64,000 bases of DNA from Bryobacterales bacterium (GTDB taxonomy: Bacteria > Acidobacteriota > Terriglobia > Bryobacterales > Bryobacteraceae): assembly GCA_003142185.1 (NCBI GenBank), contig PLOR01000106.1, forward strand, positions 62,001 through 126,000. The letters are read 5' to 3'. The position numbers and the translations under genes are program-made. The notes beneath the pieces are model-generated. The model saw nothing but the letters and a program-made list of their open reading frames with translations, was not told where the DNA came from and made no database searches. Below, piece by piece: positions 1 through 7,914 of this stretch (position 1 is the first letter of the stretch; each line of letters opens with the position of its first letter).

Positions 1-2
1 CC

Positions 3-245
3 GCGCTCTCTTATTGGGCGTCGATGCGCCTGCTTCGCCTGGGCCCAAACGCCGCCGGCCCGATTGCCGCGGAGTTTTCCAGCCAAGCCACTGCTCTGGC
101 GCGCCCCGGCCAGGAGTTGTTCCGCGCCCGGGCGCTGCGAGCCACGGAGTTCTTCGGGCAAGCTCTCAGCGAGCCGGACTACGACTGGCTTGCCGGCCAG
201 CCGGACACGCTGACGGACCCGCTGGTCCTGCGCCCGGATTTGTGA
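3..245 (+). CDS. Partial hypothetical protein (C-terminal part)
   Basis: The frame is open from the left edge, so the start lies outside the window; an internal ATG at 24 is the first methionine seen. The visible 80 residues have no cysteine, membrane segment or motif I recognise, and end with PLVLRPDL. It sits 38 bases before the next rightward frame and may be co-transcribed with it. I cannot name a family. Codon use is GC-rich at third positions like its neighbours, which is the main reason to accept it. Confidence 0.4.
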   Translation, partial: ALSYWASMRLLRLGPNAAGPIAAEFSSQATALARPGQELFRARALRATEFFGQALSEPDYDWLAGQPDTLTDPLVLRPDL

Positions 246-283
246 GTGCCGTGCTTCCCCGGCCATGATAATCTATTGAGGCA

Positions 284-1150
284 ATGGGGCCCACTACACC
301 AACCGCGGCTCCCCCGGTAACCGCTGAATACACGAGCGCTCTGCAGCCGCCGAAGTCCAACCTGCCGCCGGCCGAGTCCAGCTATCGATTCACCCGCGCG
401 ACCGACGGAAAAACGCGCGTGGATTCCGGTAAGACTTCGGTGATCTCGGACCCGGCAGCCGGACAGACGATTCTGCTGGACCACGCGAAGAAGACGGCGA
501 TGATCGCTCCTCAACCAGCGCCACAAATTCCCGGCATGCCGCAGATGCCGCACCTGGCGCCTCCGGGAATGCCAGCCGCGCCGCAGCCTCCCGCTATGCA
601 GGTGCAGGATTTGGGAAAAAGCGTCCTGCAAGGGCACGAGGTGGAGGGGAAACGCTACGTGATTCCTCCGCCGCCAAAGCCGAAAGCTCCCCTAATGCCG
701 AGCGCTTCGGCAGGTCAGGCGCCAGCCATGCCGAAACTCCCGCAAGCGCCTGGGATGCCCAAGCTTCCCCAGATGGCGGGAGCGCCGAAGCCGCCAAGCG
801 CTCCTCCGGTGCCTGGCGTGGCACCGCCTCCTCCGCCGGCACCTGGAGCACCACCCCCTCCGCCGGCCGCTGGCGCGCCGCCGGCCCGCCAGTTGCCCAC
901 CACGGCGGAAGTCTGGACCAGCCCCAGTATGCAACTGCCCATGCTGACCAAGATGAAGGGAAACTTCGGCCAGCTCACCCAGGTCTGCCATCGCGCCGTC
1001 CCCGGCGAACCACACCCGGCGGCCTTTCAGATTCCACCGGGCTACAAAGTGATTACTCCGCAACGACCGAAGCCACCGGCCATGCCGAAGCCGCCGGCCG
1101 TGCCGAACCTGCCAGCGGCGCCGAAGCCGCCAGCCATGCCGAAGCTGTGA
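284..1150 (+). CDS. Proline-rich protein with a split DUF4412-like core
   Basis: A 288-residue protein. Residues about 30-80 (TRVDSGKTSVISDP, then an ILLDHAKKTAMI stretch), about 109-120 (VLQGHEVEGKRYVIP) and about 208-250 (AEVWTSPSMQLPMLTKMKG) follow the order of DUF4412-type cell-envelope proteins, whose core binds an unknown ligand. Between them lie long low-complexity segments built from PKPPAMPKLP-like units, and another closes the protein. I see no signal peptide at this ATG; an in-frame stop at 266-268 prevents extension, so the protein is either cytoplasmic or has lost its leader. The stop is followed by a pyrimidine-rich repeat and the convergent PAAR-like gene. Function is unknown. 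Confidence 0.55.
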   Translation: MGPTTPTAAPPVTAEYTSALQPPKSNLPPAESSYRFTRATDGKTRVDSGKTSVISDPAAGQTILLDHAKKTAMIAPQPAPQIPGMPQMPHLAPPGMPAAPQPPAMQVQDLGKSVLQGHEVEGKRYVIPPPPKPKAPLMPSASAGQAPAMPKLPQAPGMPKLPQMAGAPKPPSAPPVPGVAPPPPPAPGAPPPPPAAGAPPARQLPTTAEVWTSPSMQLPMLTKMKGNFGQLTQVCHRAVPGEPHPAAFQIPPGYKVITPQRPKPPAMPKPPAVPNLPAAPKPPAMPKL

Positions 1151-1230
1151 CGGAGTAGCGCATCTCGAAACGCCTCTGGACGCGGGGTCAAACGCCGCTC
1201 GAACAGACAATACCGCGAGCCAAGATGCAT

Positions 1231-1275
1231 TCTGTCTTCTGACTTCTGACTTCTGTCTTCCGACTCCCGACTTCC
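1231..1275. repeat. Short pyrimidine-rich tandem repeat
   Basis: Five imperfect copies of a 7-8 base unit (tctgactt / tctgtctt / ccgacttc) lie between the stops of two convergent genes and run up to the stop codon of the PAAR-like gene. It has no hairpin potential, so it is more likely a slippage-prone spacer than a terminator. Confidence 0.5.
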
Positions 1276-1664
1276 TACGGCACTTCTACCGTCATCTCGC
1301 CCGGCGAGGTGAACGTGATGACCCCGCCCCAGATGCACATCAACTGGGAAACGTTGTCCAAAGCTGGGAAGTTGCCGAGCAGGTCCGTGACCGCGCCTGG
1401 AACCCACGGCGCGGGCGTTGCCGGAATGCAGGGCATGGGAGTGAGCACACCCAGAGCCGCGGCGGTGGCGGCGGCCACTACGGGGTTCGACGGCGACATG
1501 CACATCCCAAACGGCATGATGTTCACCATGGGAATGTGATCCATGATGTTGGCGTCGGGCACCATATTCGTGAAAACCTTGTTGGTGGGCAGTACCACCA
1601 GGGAACTGGGCGCCACCCCGAATGTGCATGCCATCATGGCTCCCATACAGACCTGCATCGGCAT
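1275..1664 (-). CDS. PAAR-like DUF4280 spike-tip protein
   Basis: A 129-residue protein made almost entirely of one DUF4280 (PAAR-like) domain. Family features visible are two early cysteines (C6, C13), the NIMPFGMC block (C55), PC at 78-79, a W-P-G turn near 87-90, and MCIWGG (C110) followed by the closing strand FTSPGEM. DUF4280/PAAR proteins cap the spike of type VI secretion or extracellular contractile injection systems and carry effectors; that is family knowledge. Here no tube, sheath or baseplate gene is visible, so the partner apparatus must be encoded elsewhere. The ATG at 1664 has a perfect AAGGAGG six bases upstream. It lies downstream of, and on the same strand as, the kinase and small protein, with a 160-base gap. 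Confidence 0.8.
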   Translation of the reverse strand: MPMQVCMGAMMACTFGVAPSSLVVLPTNKVFTNMVPDANIMDHIPMVNIMPFGMCMSPSNPVVAAATAAALGVLTPMPCIPATPAPWVPGAVTDLLGNFPALDNVSQLMCIWGGVITFTSPGEMTVEVP

Positions 1665-1824
1665 CCAATACCTCCTTGTCGCGCGCTCTACATTCTATCG
1701 AACTATCAGGGGTGGGAGAGGGTGCGCGGCCGACAAGTCAGCAAGTCACCCGATGGTGCTTAGCCGTGCTTAGCTGATCGGAGCCGCGACCATAGGGAGC
1801 GGTCGGTTGGTACGGAACGAGTGC

Positions 1825-2262
1825 TCACTCCAGCGACGATCCATCCCACTCGTGCCCCGCGTCGGGGTAGAACGTCACACCGGTGCCGCAAGCTACCAGC
1901 CATCCGCCCGGAACCTTGGCTCGCGCCACGGCATAGACGCCTGCGTCCAGCCGCTCAAACTTCAGTTTGGCCTCTTTGGCGCCCGGTGCGGTGGATGGTC
2001 CCGATTCCACCAGTGCTGGAGCCACTGCTGGCGCGGCGGCCGACGCGGCAGCCTCATCCGGCCTGGTAGCCTCCAGAAATGTTTCGCGGCGCACCGAATA
2101 CGGCTCGCCCAGGTAGCGAAACTTCTCGCGATCGCGATCTCTCCCCATTGACTCAACCAGCGCGCCGAAGGGTATCGTCACTTCCGGCCCGGCGAGTGGC
2201 GCTCCTGTCCGCTCGTGGAGTTTGGTGGCTTCGATCCTTTTGTTCAACGATATTTTGGCCAA
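1825..2262 (-). CDS. Hypothetical protein with SH3-like N-terminus
   Basis: A 145-residue soluble protein of unknown function. Residues 1-60 (GPEVTIPFGALVES, then FRYLGEPYSVR) look like a small beta-barrel module; 66-95 is an alanine/proline linker; the C-terminus (FERLDAGVYAVARAKVPGGW, then TFYPDAGHEWDG) looks like a second beta domain. The start is TTG and not ATG: a strong AGGAGG lies four bases upstream at 2267-2272 and no other start fits. It begins 26 bases after the kinase stop, so the two genes are almost certainly one transcript. A role as kinase substrate or adaptor for the PAAR-like protein is only inference. Confidence 0.65.
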   Translation of the reverse strand: MAKISLNKRIEATKLHERTGAPLAGPEVTIPFGALVESMGRDRDREKFRYLGEPYSVRRETFLEATRPDEAAASAAAPAVAPALVESGPSTAPGAKEAKLKFERLDAGVYAVARAKVPGGWLVACGTGVTFYPDAGHEWDGSSLE

Positions 2263-2266
2263 CTTA

Positions 2267-2272
2267 CCTCCT
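2267..2272 (-). promoter_or_regulatory. Strong Shine-Dalgarno deciding a TTG start
   Basis: AGGAGG on the minus strand four bases before the TTG at 2262-2260. No in-frame ATG is near, so this site fixes the start of the small protein downstream of the kinase. Confidence 0.65.
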
Positions 2273-2288
2273 TAGTCACCCTCCCTGC

Positions 2289-3947
2289 TTACTTCGCATC
2301 TTTCGCGCAGCGAAATCCCACCCTAAGATCCTTCCAGCGTTCGGGGACGGCGTTCGAATCCCAGATCGCGTTGTCAACCAGGGACTCCCAGGCGGACTCG
2401 CCCCGGATCATGTACCAGGCTTCGCCGGGCTGCATGGGCGGCTTCAGGGTCTTGAAGGGACTCGGGTCCGAGGGAGGCGCACGCCGTTTGTCCACCAACT
2501 CCCAGGCGTTGCCGACCATCTGTAAGGCGCCGTATGGACTGGCGCCCGATGGAAAGCTGTCGACCGGCCGCAGCAGATCGGCGCTGTCCGGCAGGAACTT
2601 CCCGCTATTGTTCGTATTGGCACGCGAGATTTCGCTCACGTTGCCCCACGGATAAGTGCGTCCGTCGGTGCCCCGCGCAGCCTTTTCCCACTCCAGGTCG
2701 TTCGGCAGCCTCTTGCCCGCCCACCTGGCGAATTCGCGCGCGTCATCGATGTTCACAAATACCACCGGAAGGTTCGGCTGGTTGCCGGGAAAGTGCTCGG
2801 GAAGCGGCCGGCTCGTCGCCTGGCAGAACTGGCTATAAGCGGCATTGCTCACTTCGGTCTTGTCTATGTAATAGGCGGGAAGGGACGCAACCTGCTTGTT
2901 CTCCCCAAAACGGAATTCCCCGCTCGGCACCAACACCATCTCGCCGGTGGGAGTGGAGATGGTCTTAGGCAGTTCCACCACCTTGGGCGCAGCCGCGGGC
3001 TTGAAAGCGAAATATCCGCCGATCATCCCTATCGCCAGCAGCACGGCCAAACCGGCCAGGAGCACAGGCGTACGGTTTTTTCGCGGCGCGGGGGAAGCGG
3101 CCGGGCGCTCCGCTGCTGGTGTCTCTCCAGACAGGCTGGCGATCATGCGCTCCAGGTCGGCGATGATGGGAGCGAAGCCCTGCGGCCGTTCCGCGGCCAC
3201 CTTGGCGTTGCAGGCCGACACCAGTTGGATCACCGGTTGGGGCACACCCGCACTCTGCAACGGCGCCACGTCCAAGGGGACATTCAAGATGCTGTAGAAG
3301 ATCCGATCCACCGAATCCGCCACGAAGACTTTCTGCCCCGTCAGCAGTTCATATAGCAGGACCCCGAAGGCATAGACATCTACCAGGCCGGTGAGTTGCT
3401 CTCCCCGCACCTGTTCGGGCGCCATGTAGTAGGGCGTCCCGAGCACATAGCCCGGCTGCGTGCGCGAGAGATCTTCGCTCTTGGCAATTCCGAAATCCAT
3501 CAGCTTGACCACGCCGGCGGTGTTGATGTGAACGTTCTCCGGCTTGATGTCGCGGTGGATGATTCGGTTCTTGTGGATGAAATCGAGAGCGCGGGCGATT
3601 TGCAGCGCGATTTGCAGTTTGCTGCGCAGGTCGCCCGTATGGCCGTTCTTGATGGCGTGCCGCAGGTCTTCGCCCTGCAGGAACTCCATCACCATGAACA
3701 GGCCCATCTCGTCGTCGGTACCGAAATCGTAGATGCTGATGACGTTTTCGTGGGTTACCTTGGCGGCGGTTTGCGCTTCCGCCAGGAAGCGGTCGCGGGC
3801 TTCGGGATCCTGCGATGCCGGCTCGACCAGGATTTTAACCGCCACCGTGCGTCCGATAACCGTATCGAAGGCCTTGTAGACATGCGACATCCCACCACCG
3901 AGGAATTCTTGCAGCTCGTACTTGCCGAGGCGGGCGGGCAGTTGCAT
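2289..3947 (-). CDS. Membrane Ser/Thr kinase with SUMF1-like C-terminal domain
   Basis: A 552-residue protein. The N-terminal PknB-type kinase spans about 8-275: glycine loop LGGGMSHVY (16-24), VAVK lysine K38, HRDIKPEN with D133 and N138, DFG at 151-153, APEQ at 176-179. All catalytic residues are present, so it should be active. A proline/alanine linker is followed by one membrane segment near 300-322. Outside the membrane is a formylglycine-generating-enzyme-like (SUMF1) domain with YIDKTEVSNAAYSQF, RLPNDLEWEKAARG, YPWGN, MVGNAWELV and a closing VGFRCA; this fold often serves as a ligand-binding module in bacteria. It heads a leftward unit with the small protein and the PAAR-like gene. It probably senses an extracellular cue and phosphorylates cytoplasmic partners. 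Confidence 0.9.
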   Translation of the reverse strand: MQLPARLGKYELQEFLGGGMSHVYKAFDTVIGRTVAVKILVEPASQDPEARDRFLAEAQTAAKVTHENVISIYDFGTDDEMGLFMVMEFLQGEDLRHAIKNGHTGDLRSKLQIALQIARALDFIHKNRIIHRDIKPENVHINTAGVVKLMDFGIAKSEDLSRTQPGYVLGTPYYMAPEQVRGEQLTGLVDVYAFGVLLYELLTGQKVFVADSVDRIFYSILNVPLDVAPLQSAGVPQPVIQLVSACNAKVAAERPQGFAPIIADLERMIASLSGETPAAERPAASPAPRKNRTPVLLAGLAVLLAIGMIGGYFAFKPAAAPKVVELPKTISTPTGEMVLVPSGEFRFGENKQVASLPAYYIDKTEVSNAAYSQFCQATSRPLPEHFPGNQPNLPVVFVNIDDAREFARWAGKRLPNDLEWEKAARGTDGRTYPWGNVSEISRANTNNSGKFLPDSADLLRPVDSFPSGASPYGALQMVGNAWELVDKRRAPPSDPSPFKTLKPPMQPGEAWYMIRGESAWESLVDNAIWDSNAVPERWKDLRVGFRCAKDAK

Positions 3948-4087
3948 CAGAGTGAGAGAAATCTTTAGCAGCTCCGATCACTCGGGGCTTCCAGTTGCAT
4001 GCGATTTTCGATACTATACCATAACAGCTTTCGGCCGCGGACGATGCAGGATGAAAGTGGTCGAAACGCATGACGGAGAGAAAACGG

Positions 4088-4930
4088 ATGCGAAGATTAC
4101 TGGCCCTGGTGACGGCCCTTGGTGCAACTGCCGGCATGGCGCAACAGCCGCCGCCGGCGGAGGGCGCACGGGAACTTTTTTTCGCCGGCGCCGCGCCGAA
4201 GGACGAATTGCCTCCGGTCCGCCAATCGGCGCCGGCCAAGGCAGCTCCGGCAACCGTACCGCCAGCCTCGCAGCCGGGGCGCGCCACGTCCGGCTCGGCG
4301 GCGGCGCTCGGCGCGGTGCACCTGGGGCTTCGGTATAACCTGCTGCTGGTGAGCGCGCGCGGCGACCGCGGCCAGCCGGTGGATCCGGATCGCAACTTCC
4401 GCAAAGGCGACTGCGTGGCCGTCGAGCTGGAGGCGAACCGGTCCGGGTATCTGTATGTGCTGTCGAAACAGTCGAGCGGCGACTGGGTTCCGCTTTTTCC
4501 CACGCCGGAACTGTCGGATCAGAGCAATCGGATCGACCCAGGCCGGATCGTTCGGACGCCGAAGCACGCTTGCTTTGAAATTGACGACCCGCCCGGGACA
4601 GAGACCTTGTTCGTGGTGCTGTCGAGGGACCCCCGCGACATTGACGAATTGTCCGAAAGCATCAAGGGTCCGGGGGATCGGCCGCAACCATCGTCAGGCC
4701 CGACCCAGATTGCCGCCTCCGGACGAATCAATTCCGCCGTGGGACGGATTACCGAGCAGTATGGCACGCGCGACCTGCCGTTCCGGCAGGTTGCCCAGCC
4801 GGCTTCGGCGCAGAAGGCATCTGCGGGACCGGCGGTCAAGAATGAGCCGCAGCATGCGGTGTACGTGGTGAACGGGTCCGGCAAGCCGGCAGCTACCCTG
4901 GTGACCAAGGTGGAGATCCTCCACCGTTAA
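4088..4930 (+). CDS. Secreted DUF4384 protein
   Basis: A 280-residue protein with an N-terminal signal peptide (MRRLLALVTALGATAGMAQ) and a proline/alanine linker. The DUF4384 domain follows at about 75-205: FRKGDCVAVELEANRSGYLY, VPLFPTPE, then a FEIDDPPGTETLFVVLS strand pair. DUF4384 is a beta-rich domain often linked to caspase-like peptidases in bacteria, and such a gene lies just downstream on the other strand. I chose ATG 4088 over ATG 4070 because GGAG sits nine bases before it and the leader then has a proper charged N-terminus. The C-terminal 75 residues are unassigned. It is divergent from the kinase gene (about 140 bases apart) and convergent with the TPR gene. Confidence 0.75.
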   Translation: MRRLLALVTALGATAGMAQQPPPAEGARELFFAGAAPKDELPPVRQSAPAKAAPATVPPASQPGRATSGSAAALGAVHLGLRYNLLLVSARGDRGQPVDPDRNFRKGDCVAVELEANRSGYLYVLSKQSSGDWVPLFPTPELSDQSNRIDPGRIVRTPKHACFEIDDPPGTETLFVVLSRDPRDIDELSESIKGPGDRPQPSSGPTQIAASGRINSAVGRITEQYGTRDLPFRQVAQPASAQKASAGPAVKNEPQHAVYVVNGSGKPAATLVTKVEILHR

Positions 4931-4960
4931 GAGGGCCAACTTCTGGCTCGTGGCGCTCCG

Positions 4961-6136
4961 CTACTTCTGTTCGCCTTGGGAAGCCGGCGGCGCGGCAGGC
5001 CAGCCCGAGATCTTCGACGGGTCGGAAACGACCGTTAATGCAAACGGGCTCTTGACGAAGGAATCGACGGCCCCCTCGAATTCCAGAACGGTTCCGGCGG
5101 CGGCATCGTTCGGGAACTCGATAGTCAGTTTGAGCACGATCTCCGCCTGGGCCGGGTCGATGACGCCAATCGTCAGCTCGTTCGGCTTGCCGGGCGGGTC
5201 GGCCTTGATCAGCACGCCCTTCAATTTGGGAAGCGGGCTGTTGTGCAGGGTTTCCGCAAAGTATTTGTCGCCGTCGGGAGCTTCCAGCTTTTGCCGCATG
5301 CGGACCCACGCCAACAATTGCGGGTTGGTGCGGCTGAGTTCCTCGTCCTGCTTGCGTAGGGCTGCCGCCGCCACCGATTCGATGTCAAAACCCACCGGCG
5401 GAAACGGCGCTGCGGCGGCGGCGGTGCGCAGTTGATCCAGGCCGCTCGAATTGCCGTGGTAAGAAGTGTAAAGGCGCTCCAGAACCTCGCCGAACTGGCG
5501 CCGCAGCCCGTCGGGCAGTGCCCCCGAATCCTGGTAAGCCGAAGCGCGCGCAAGCTGCCACAGCGCGGGCACCCGCTTGTCCGGCTGCTGCTCGGTCGCG
5601 AGTACCGTGCCCAGCCAGCCCGATATCTCGGCGGCGGTGGGATTCACTTGCAAGCACTTTTGGAACTCCTCTTCGGCCTGCGTGTATTCGCTCCGTTGCC
5701 AATGAATCCAGCCCAGCGTGCGGTGGGCCATCGATTCGACACCGCCGGCCGGTTTCGGGTCCGCAAGCAATTGACGGCTGGCCTTCTCGCCCACAGCCAA
5801 TTGCTCGGGTAAGGCCGACTTTTCTTCCGGCAGCAATAGGGTGAACCAATACGCGCCAACCGGGTTGTCCGGCTGGGCCGCCAGCATCTCCCCGGCGACG
5901 CTGAGCGTGTGCGGGCTGTCTCCCAGCGCTTGATAGGTTGCAAGGTACAATTCCAGGCGGGCCTGCCCGAGTTCGCTCTTGGGGTATTCGCTCTTCCACT
6001 GGTCGAGCAACCCCAGCCTCTTTTGAGGCGAGGTCTCGGCCCGGATGTTCAGAACCAGGTCGTATTCCTTGCGGTCGGTCCAGTTGGCCGCGGTGGCGCA
6101 AATCGTCCACAGCAGCGTGAGAGCGAGATATTTCAT
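4961..6136 (-). CDS. Secreted TPR protein, last gene of the caspase operon
   Basis: A 391-residue protein starting MKYLALTLLWTICATAA, a short signal peptide. TPR-like helices fill about 30-190, with recognisable units such as AHRTLGWIHWQRSEYTQAEE followed by a second repeat; the C-terminal 130 residues form a beta-rich region without a family I know. The ATG at 6136 overlaps the stop of the caspase gene by ATGA, so it should be translated by coupling. The frame is open farther upstream but that extension is antisense to nothing useful and overlaps the caspase gene out of frame, so I reject it. Likely exported and part of a complex with the two proteins encoded upstream. Confidence 0.75.
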   Translation of the reverse strand: MKYLALTLLWTICATAANWTDRKEYDLVLNIRAETSPQKRLGLLDQWKSEYPKSELGQARLELYLATYQALGDSPHTLSVAGEMLAAQPDNPVGAYWFTLLLPEEKSALPEQLAVGEKASRQLLADPKPAGGVESMAHRTLGWIHWQRSEYTQAEEEFQKCLQVNPTAAEISGWLGTVLATEQQPDKRVPALWQLARASAYQDSGALPDGLRRQFGEVLERLYTSYHGNSSGLDQLRTAAAAAPFPPVGFDIESVAAAALRKQDEELSRTNPQLLAWVRMRQKLEAPDGDKYFAETLHNSPLPKLKGVLIKADPPGKPNELTIGVIDPAQAEIVLKLTIEFPNDAAAGTVLEFEGAVDSFVKSPFALTVVSDPSKISGWPAAPPASQGEQK

Positions 6137-7914
6137 GGCCGCTTCACCTTGAATGTTTGCGTGGAGAGTGGCGTCACTTCCAGATCCTGCCGGTTGACCA
6201 CTTTCCCTTCGTCCACGGTGCGGATTTCGTATTTTCCAGTGGGAAGCTTGAGCTTGGTGGGAAGCACTACCTGTTTGCCCGCGAACACCACCGGGGTTTC
6301 GCCGGCGGGACCGTCGAACTGCACGTAGCCGAACTCCTCGGCGGCGTCGGGGCGGAGCCGCAGGTTCCTGGTATCTCCAGTGGGAACCACTTCCACATGA
6401 AAGATGGCGTTGTTCACGGCTGCGGCTTGCGCGTCGTCTGCGTGGTCGGCCGCCGTCTCGGCGGTAGCCTGCGCGGTGGTCTCGGCGGCCGGCGCCGGTG
6501 TCGCAGTCGCGGCCGACGCGACCAGCACCGGCATCGGAACCTCCATCTTCAGGTCCTTCGTCCACCGCGTGATATCGACCTCCGCGGTTTCGAGGTGCCG
6601 CTTCCCGGCATCCCAATCGGGAACTCCAAAGTGCATGCCGCTGAAGACCTCCTCGATGGGAGGCGGCTGGGGCACGCCTGACTGAACCTCCGTGGCGGCC
6701 TCGGGCGATACCGCGGCAAGCTGTTTTAACATCAAGTCGGCGGTCTGAACGGCCTCGGAGGTTCCACGGAGACGCATGGCTTTGAGCAGTACGATGGCTT
6801 CCGGCAGATGGTCCTGCAGCAGGTAGCTGTTGACGCCCTGCAAAACGGCATTCATCGCGAACGGGTCCAACTTCAGGGCTTGTTCGTAAGAGTTGGCCGC
6901 GGCCGGGTAGTCGCCAGCCTCAAAGCGCGCCTGGGCATTCTTGCGGGCAGTCAGGTAGGGCAATCTCTCTTTCGCCAGCGTTTCGAGGGCTCCGCCGGGC
7001 TTCCTCTGCAGCACCTGATTGACCAGGTCGATGGCCTCTGCCCACTCTTCGCGCTGCTCCCGGACGCGGGCGTCCTCCATCCATTTCTCGGCCACGGTGG
7101 AATCGCTATCGGAGTCGCCGTTCGGGGGCATGTGGAAGTAGAACCGGCTGGTGAGGTTGGAGGTGGTCCAGGGCGTTTGCCGGCCTTCGGTCGCCTGCGA
7201 GACCCGCTTCTTGACACGCGTAAACACCTCGTTGATTTCCACGGTGAGCGCGGATTGCGAGATGTAGTCGGCCAGCGCTTCGGTGAACCAACTGTCGCGG
7301 CCGTTCGGATTGTCCGTGGCGGTCTGGCCAGGACCCGTGGAGAAGGCCACGAACGATTCACTCGGAGCATCCTGCGGATTAGCCAGGCCGGCCTCGAGCG
7401 AGTACTTCTCAGCTACCGGATTGCTCCGGCAGGCGTCCAGAATGACGATGTTCCGCTTGGCCCGTTTGCGTTTCAGCTCATCGAAAATCCGGGCTACCGA
7501 CATGCAGGCGAACTTGGCGGCCGATATGGTCGCAACCGAGGGAAAGTCCACGGGCACCAGAAAATTTTCGTTTTCGATCTGGACGCCGTGGCCGGCAAAA
7601 AAGAACAGGGCGGTGTCATCGGGGCCGAGCTTGTCGAGGAATTCGCCGATGGCGCGATCCATGTCCGCTTTCCTGGCGTTCTCCAGTGTGACGGTCAGGA
7701 AGCCCGCGCTCTTGAGCGCCTTGTCCATGGCGCGCGCGTCGTTCACGGCGTTCTTCAGCGGGCTGATCGAATAGGCATCGTTACCGATGATCAACGCCAG
7801 GCGCCTGCCGGTTTCCTGAGCGTGGAGCGCCGGCGCGAGGGCCGCGAGAAACAGCAGACTGCAATTCAGCCAGGCAGACTTGCCCCGCCCGGTCGATCGA
7901 ACGATTTGCATCAT
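6133..7914 (-). CDS. Secreted caspase-like peptidase (C14) with TPR and beta C-terminus
   Basis: A 593-residue protein. After a signal peptide (about 1-32) comes a p20-like caspase domain from ALIIGNDAY (40-48), with catalytic histidine H109 in FFFAGHGVQ and catalytic cysteine C162 in VILDACRSNP, followed by SFVAFSTGPGQTA. Both dyad residues are intact. TPR helices cover roughly 275-390, and the last 90 residues form a PEGA/Ig-like beta domain (FDGPAGETPVVFAGKQVVLP). Two consecutive ATG codons (7914, 7911) are possible; the first overlaps the upstream stop by ATGA. Bacterial caspase homologues act in proteolytic signalling or cell death; an exported one is harder to place. Likely works with the 800-residue protein upstream and the TPR protein downstream. 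Confidence 0.88.
   Translation of the reverse strand: MMQIVRSTGRGKSAWLNCSLLFLAALAPALHAQETGRRLALIIGNDAYSISPLKNAVNDARAMDKALKSAGFLTVTLENARKADMDRAIGEFLDKLGPDDTALFFFAGHGVQIENENFLVPVDFPSVATISAAKFACMSVARIFDELKRKRAKRNIVILDACRSNPVAEKYSLEAGLANPQDAPSESFVAFSTGPGQTATDNPNGRDSWFTEALADYISQSALTVEINEVFTRVKKRVSQATEGRQTPWTTSNLTSRFYFHMPPNGDSDSDSTVAEKWMEDARVREQREEWAEAIDLVNQVLQRKPGGALETLAKERLPYLTARKNAQARFEAGDYPAAANSYEQALKLDPFAMNAVLQGVNSYLLQDHLPEAIVLLKAMRLRGTSEAVQTADLMLKQLAAVSPEAATEVQSGVPQPPPIEEVFSGMHFGVPDWDAGKRHLETAEVDITRWTKDLKMEVPMPVLVASAATATPAPAAETTAQATAETAADHADDAQAAAVNNAIFHVEVVPTGDTRNLRLRPDAAEEFGYVQFDGPAGETPVVFAGKQVVLPTKLKLPTGKYEIRTVDEGKVVNRQDLEVTPLSTQTFKVKRP

Noticed and set aside
2340-2370. GTTCGAATCCC resembling a tRNA T-arm
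   Set aside because: Lies inside the SUMF1 coding region with no tRNA arms around it; not the missing tRNA-Pro half.
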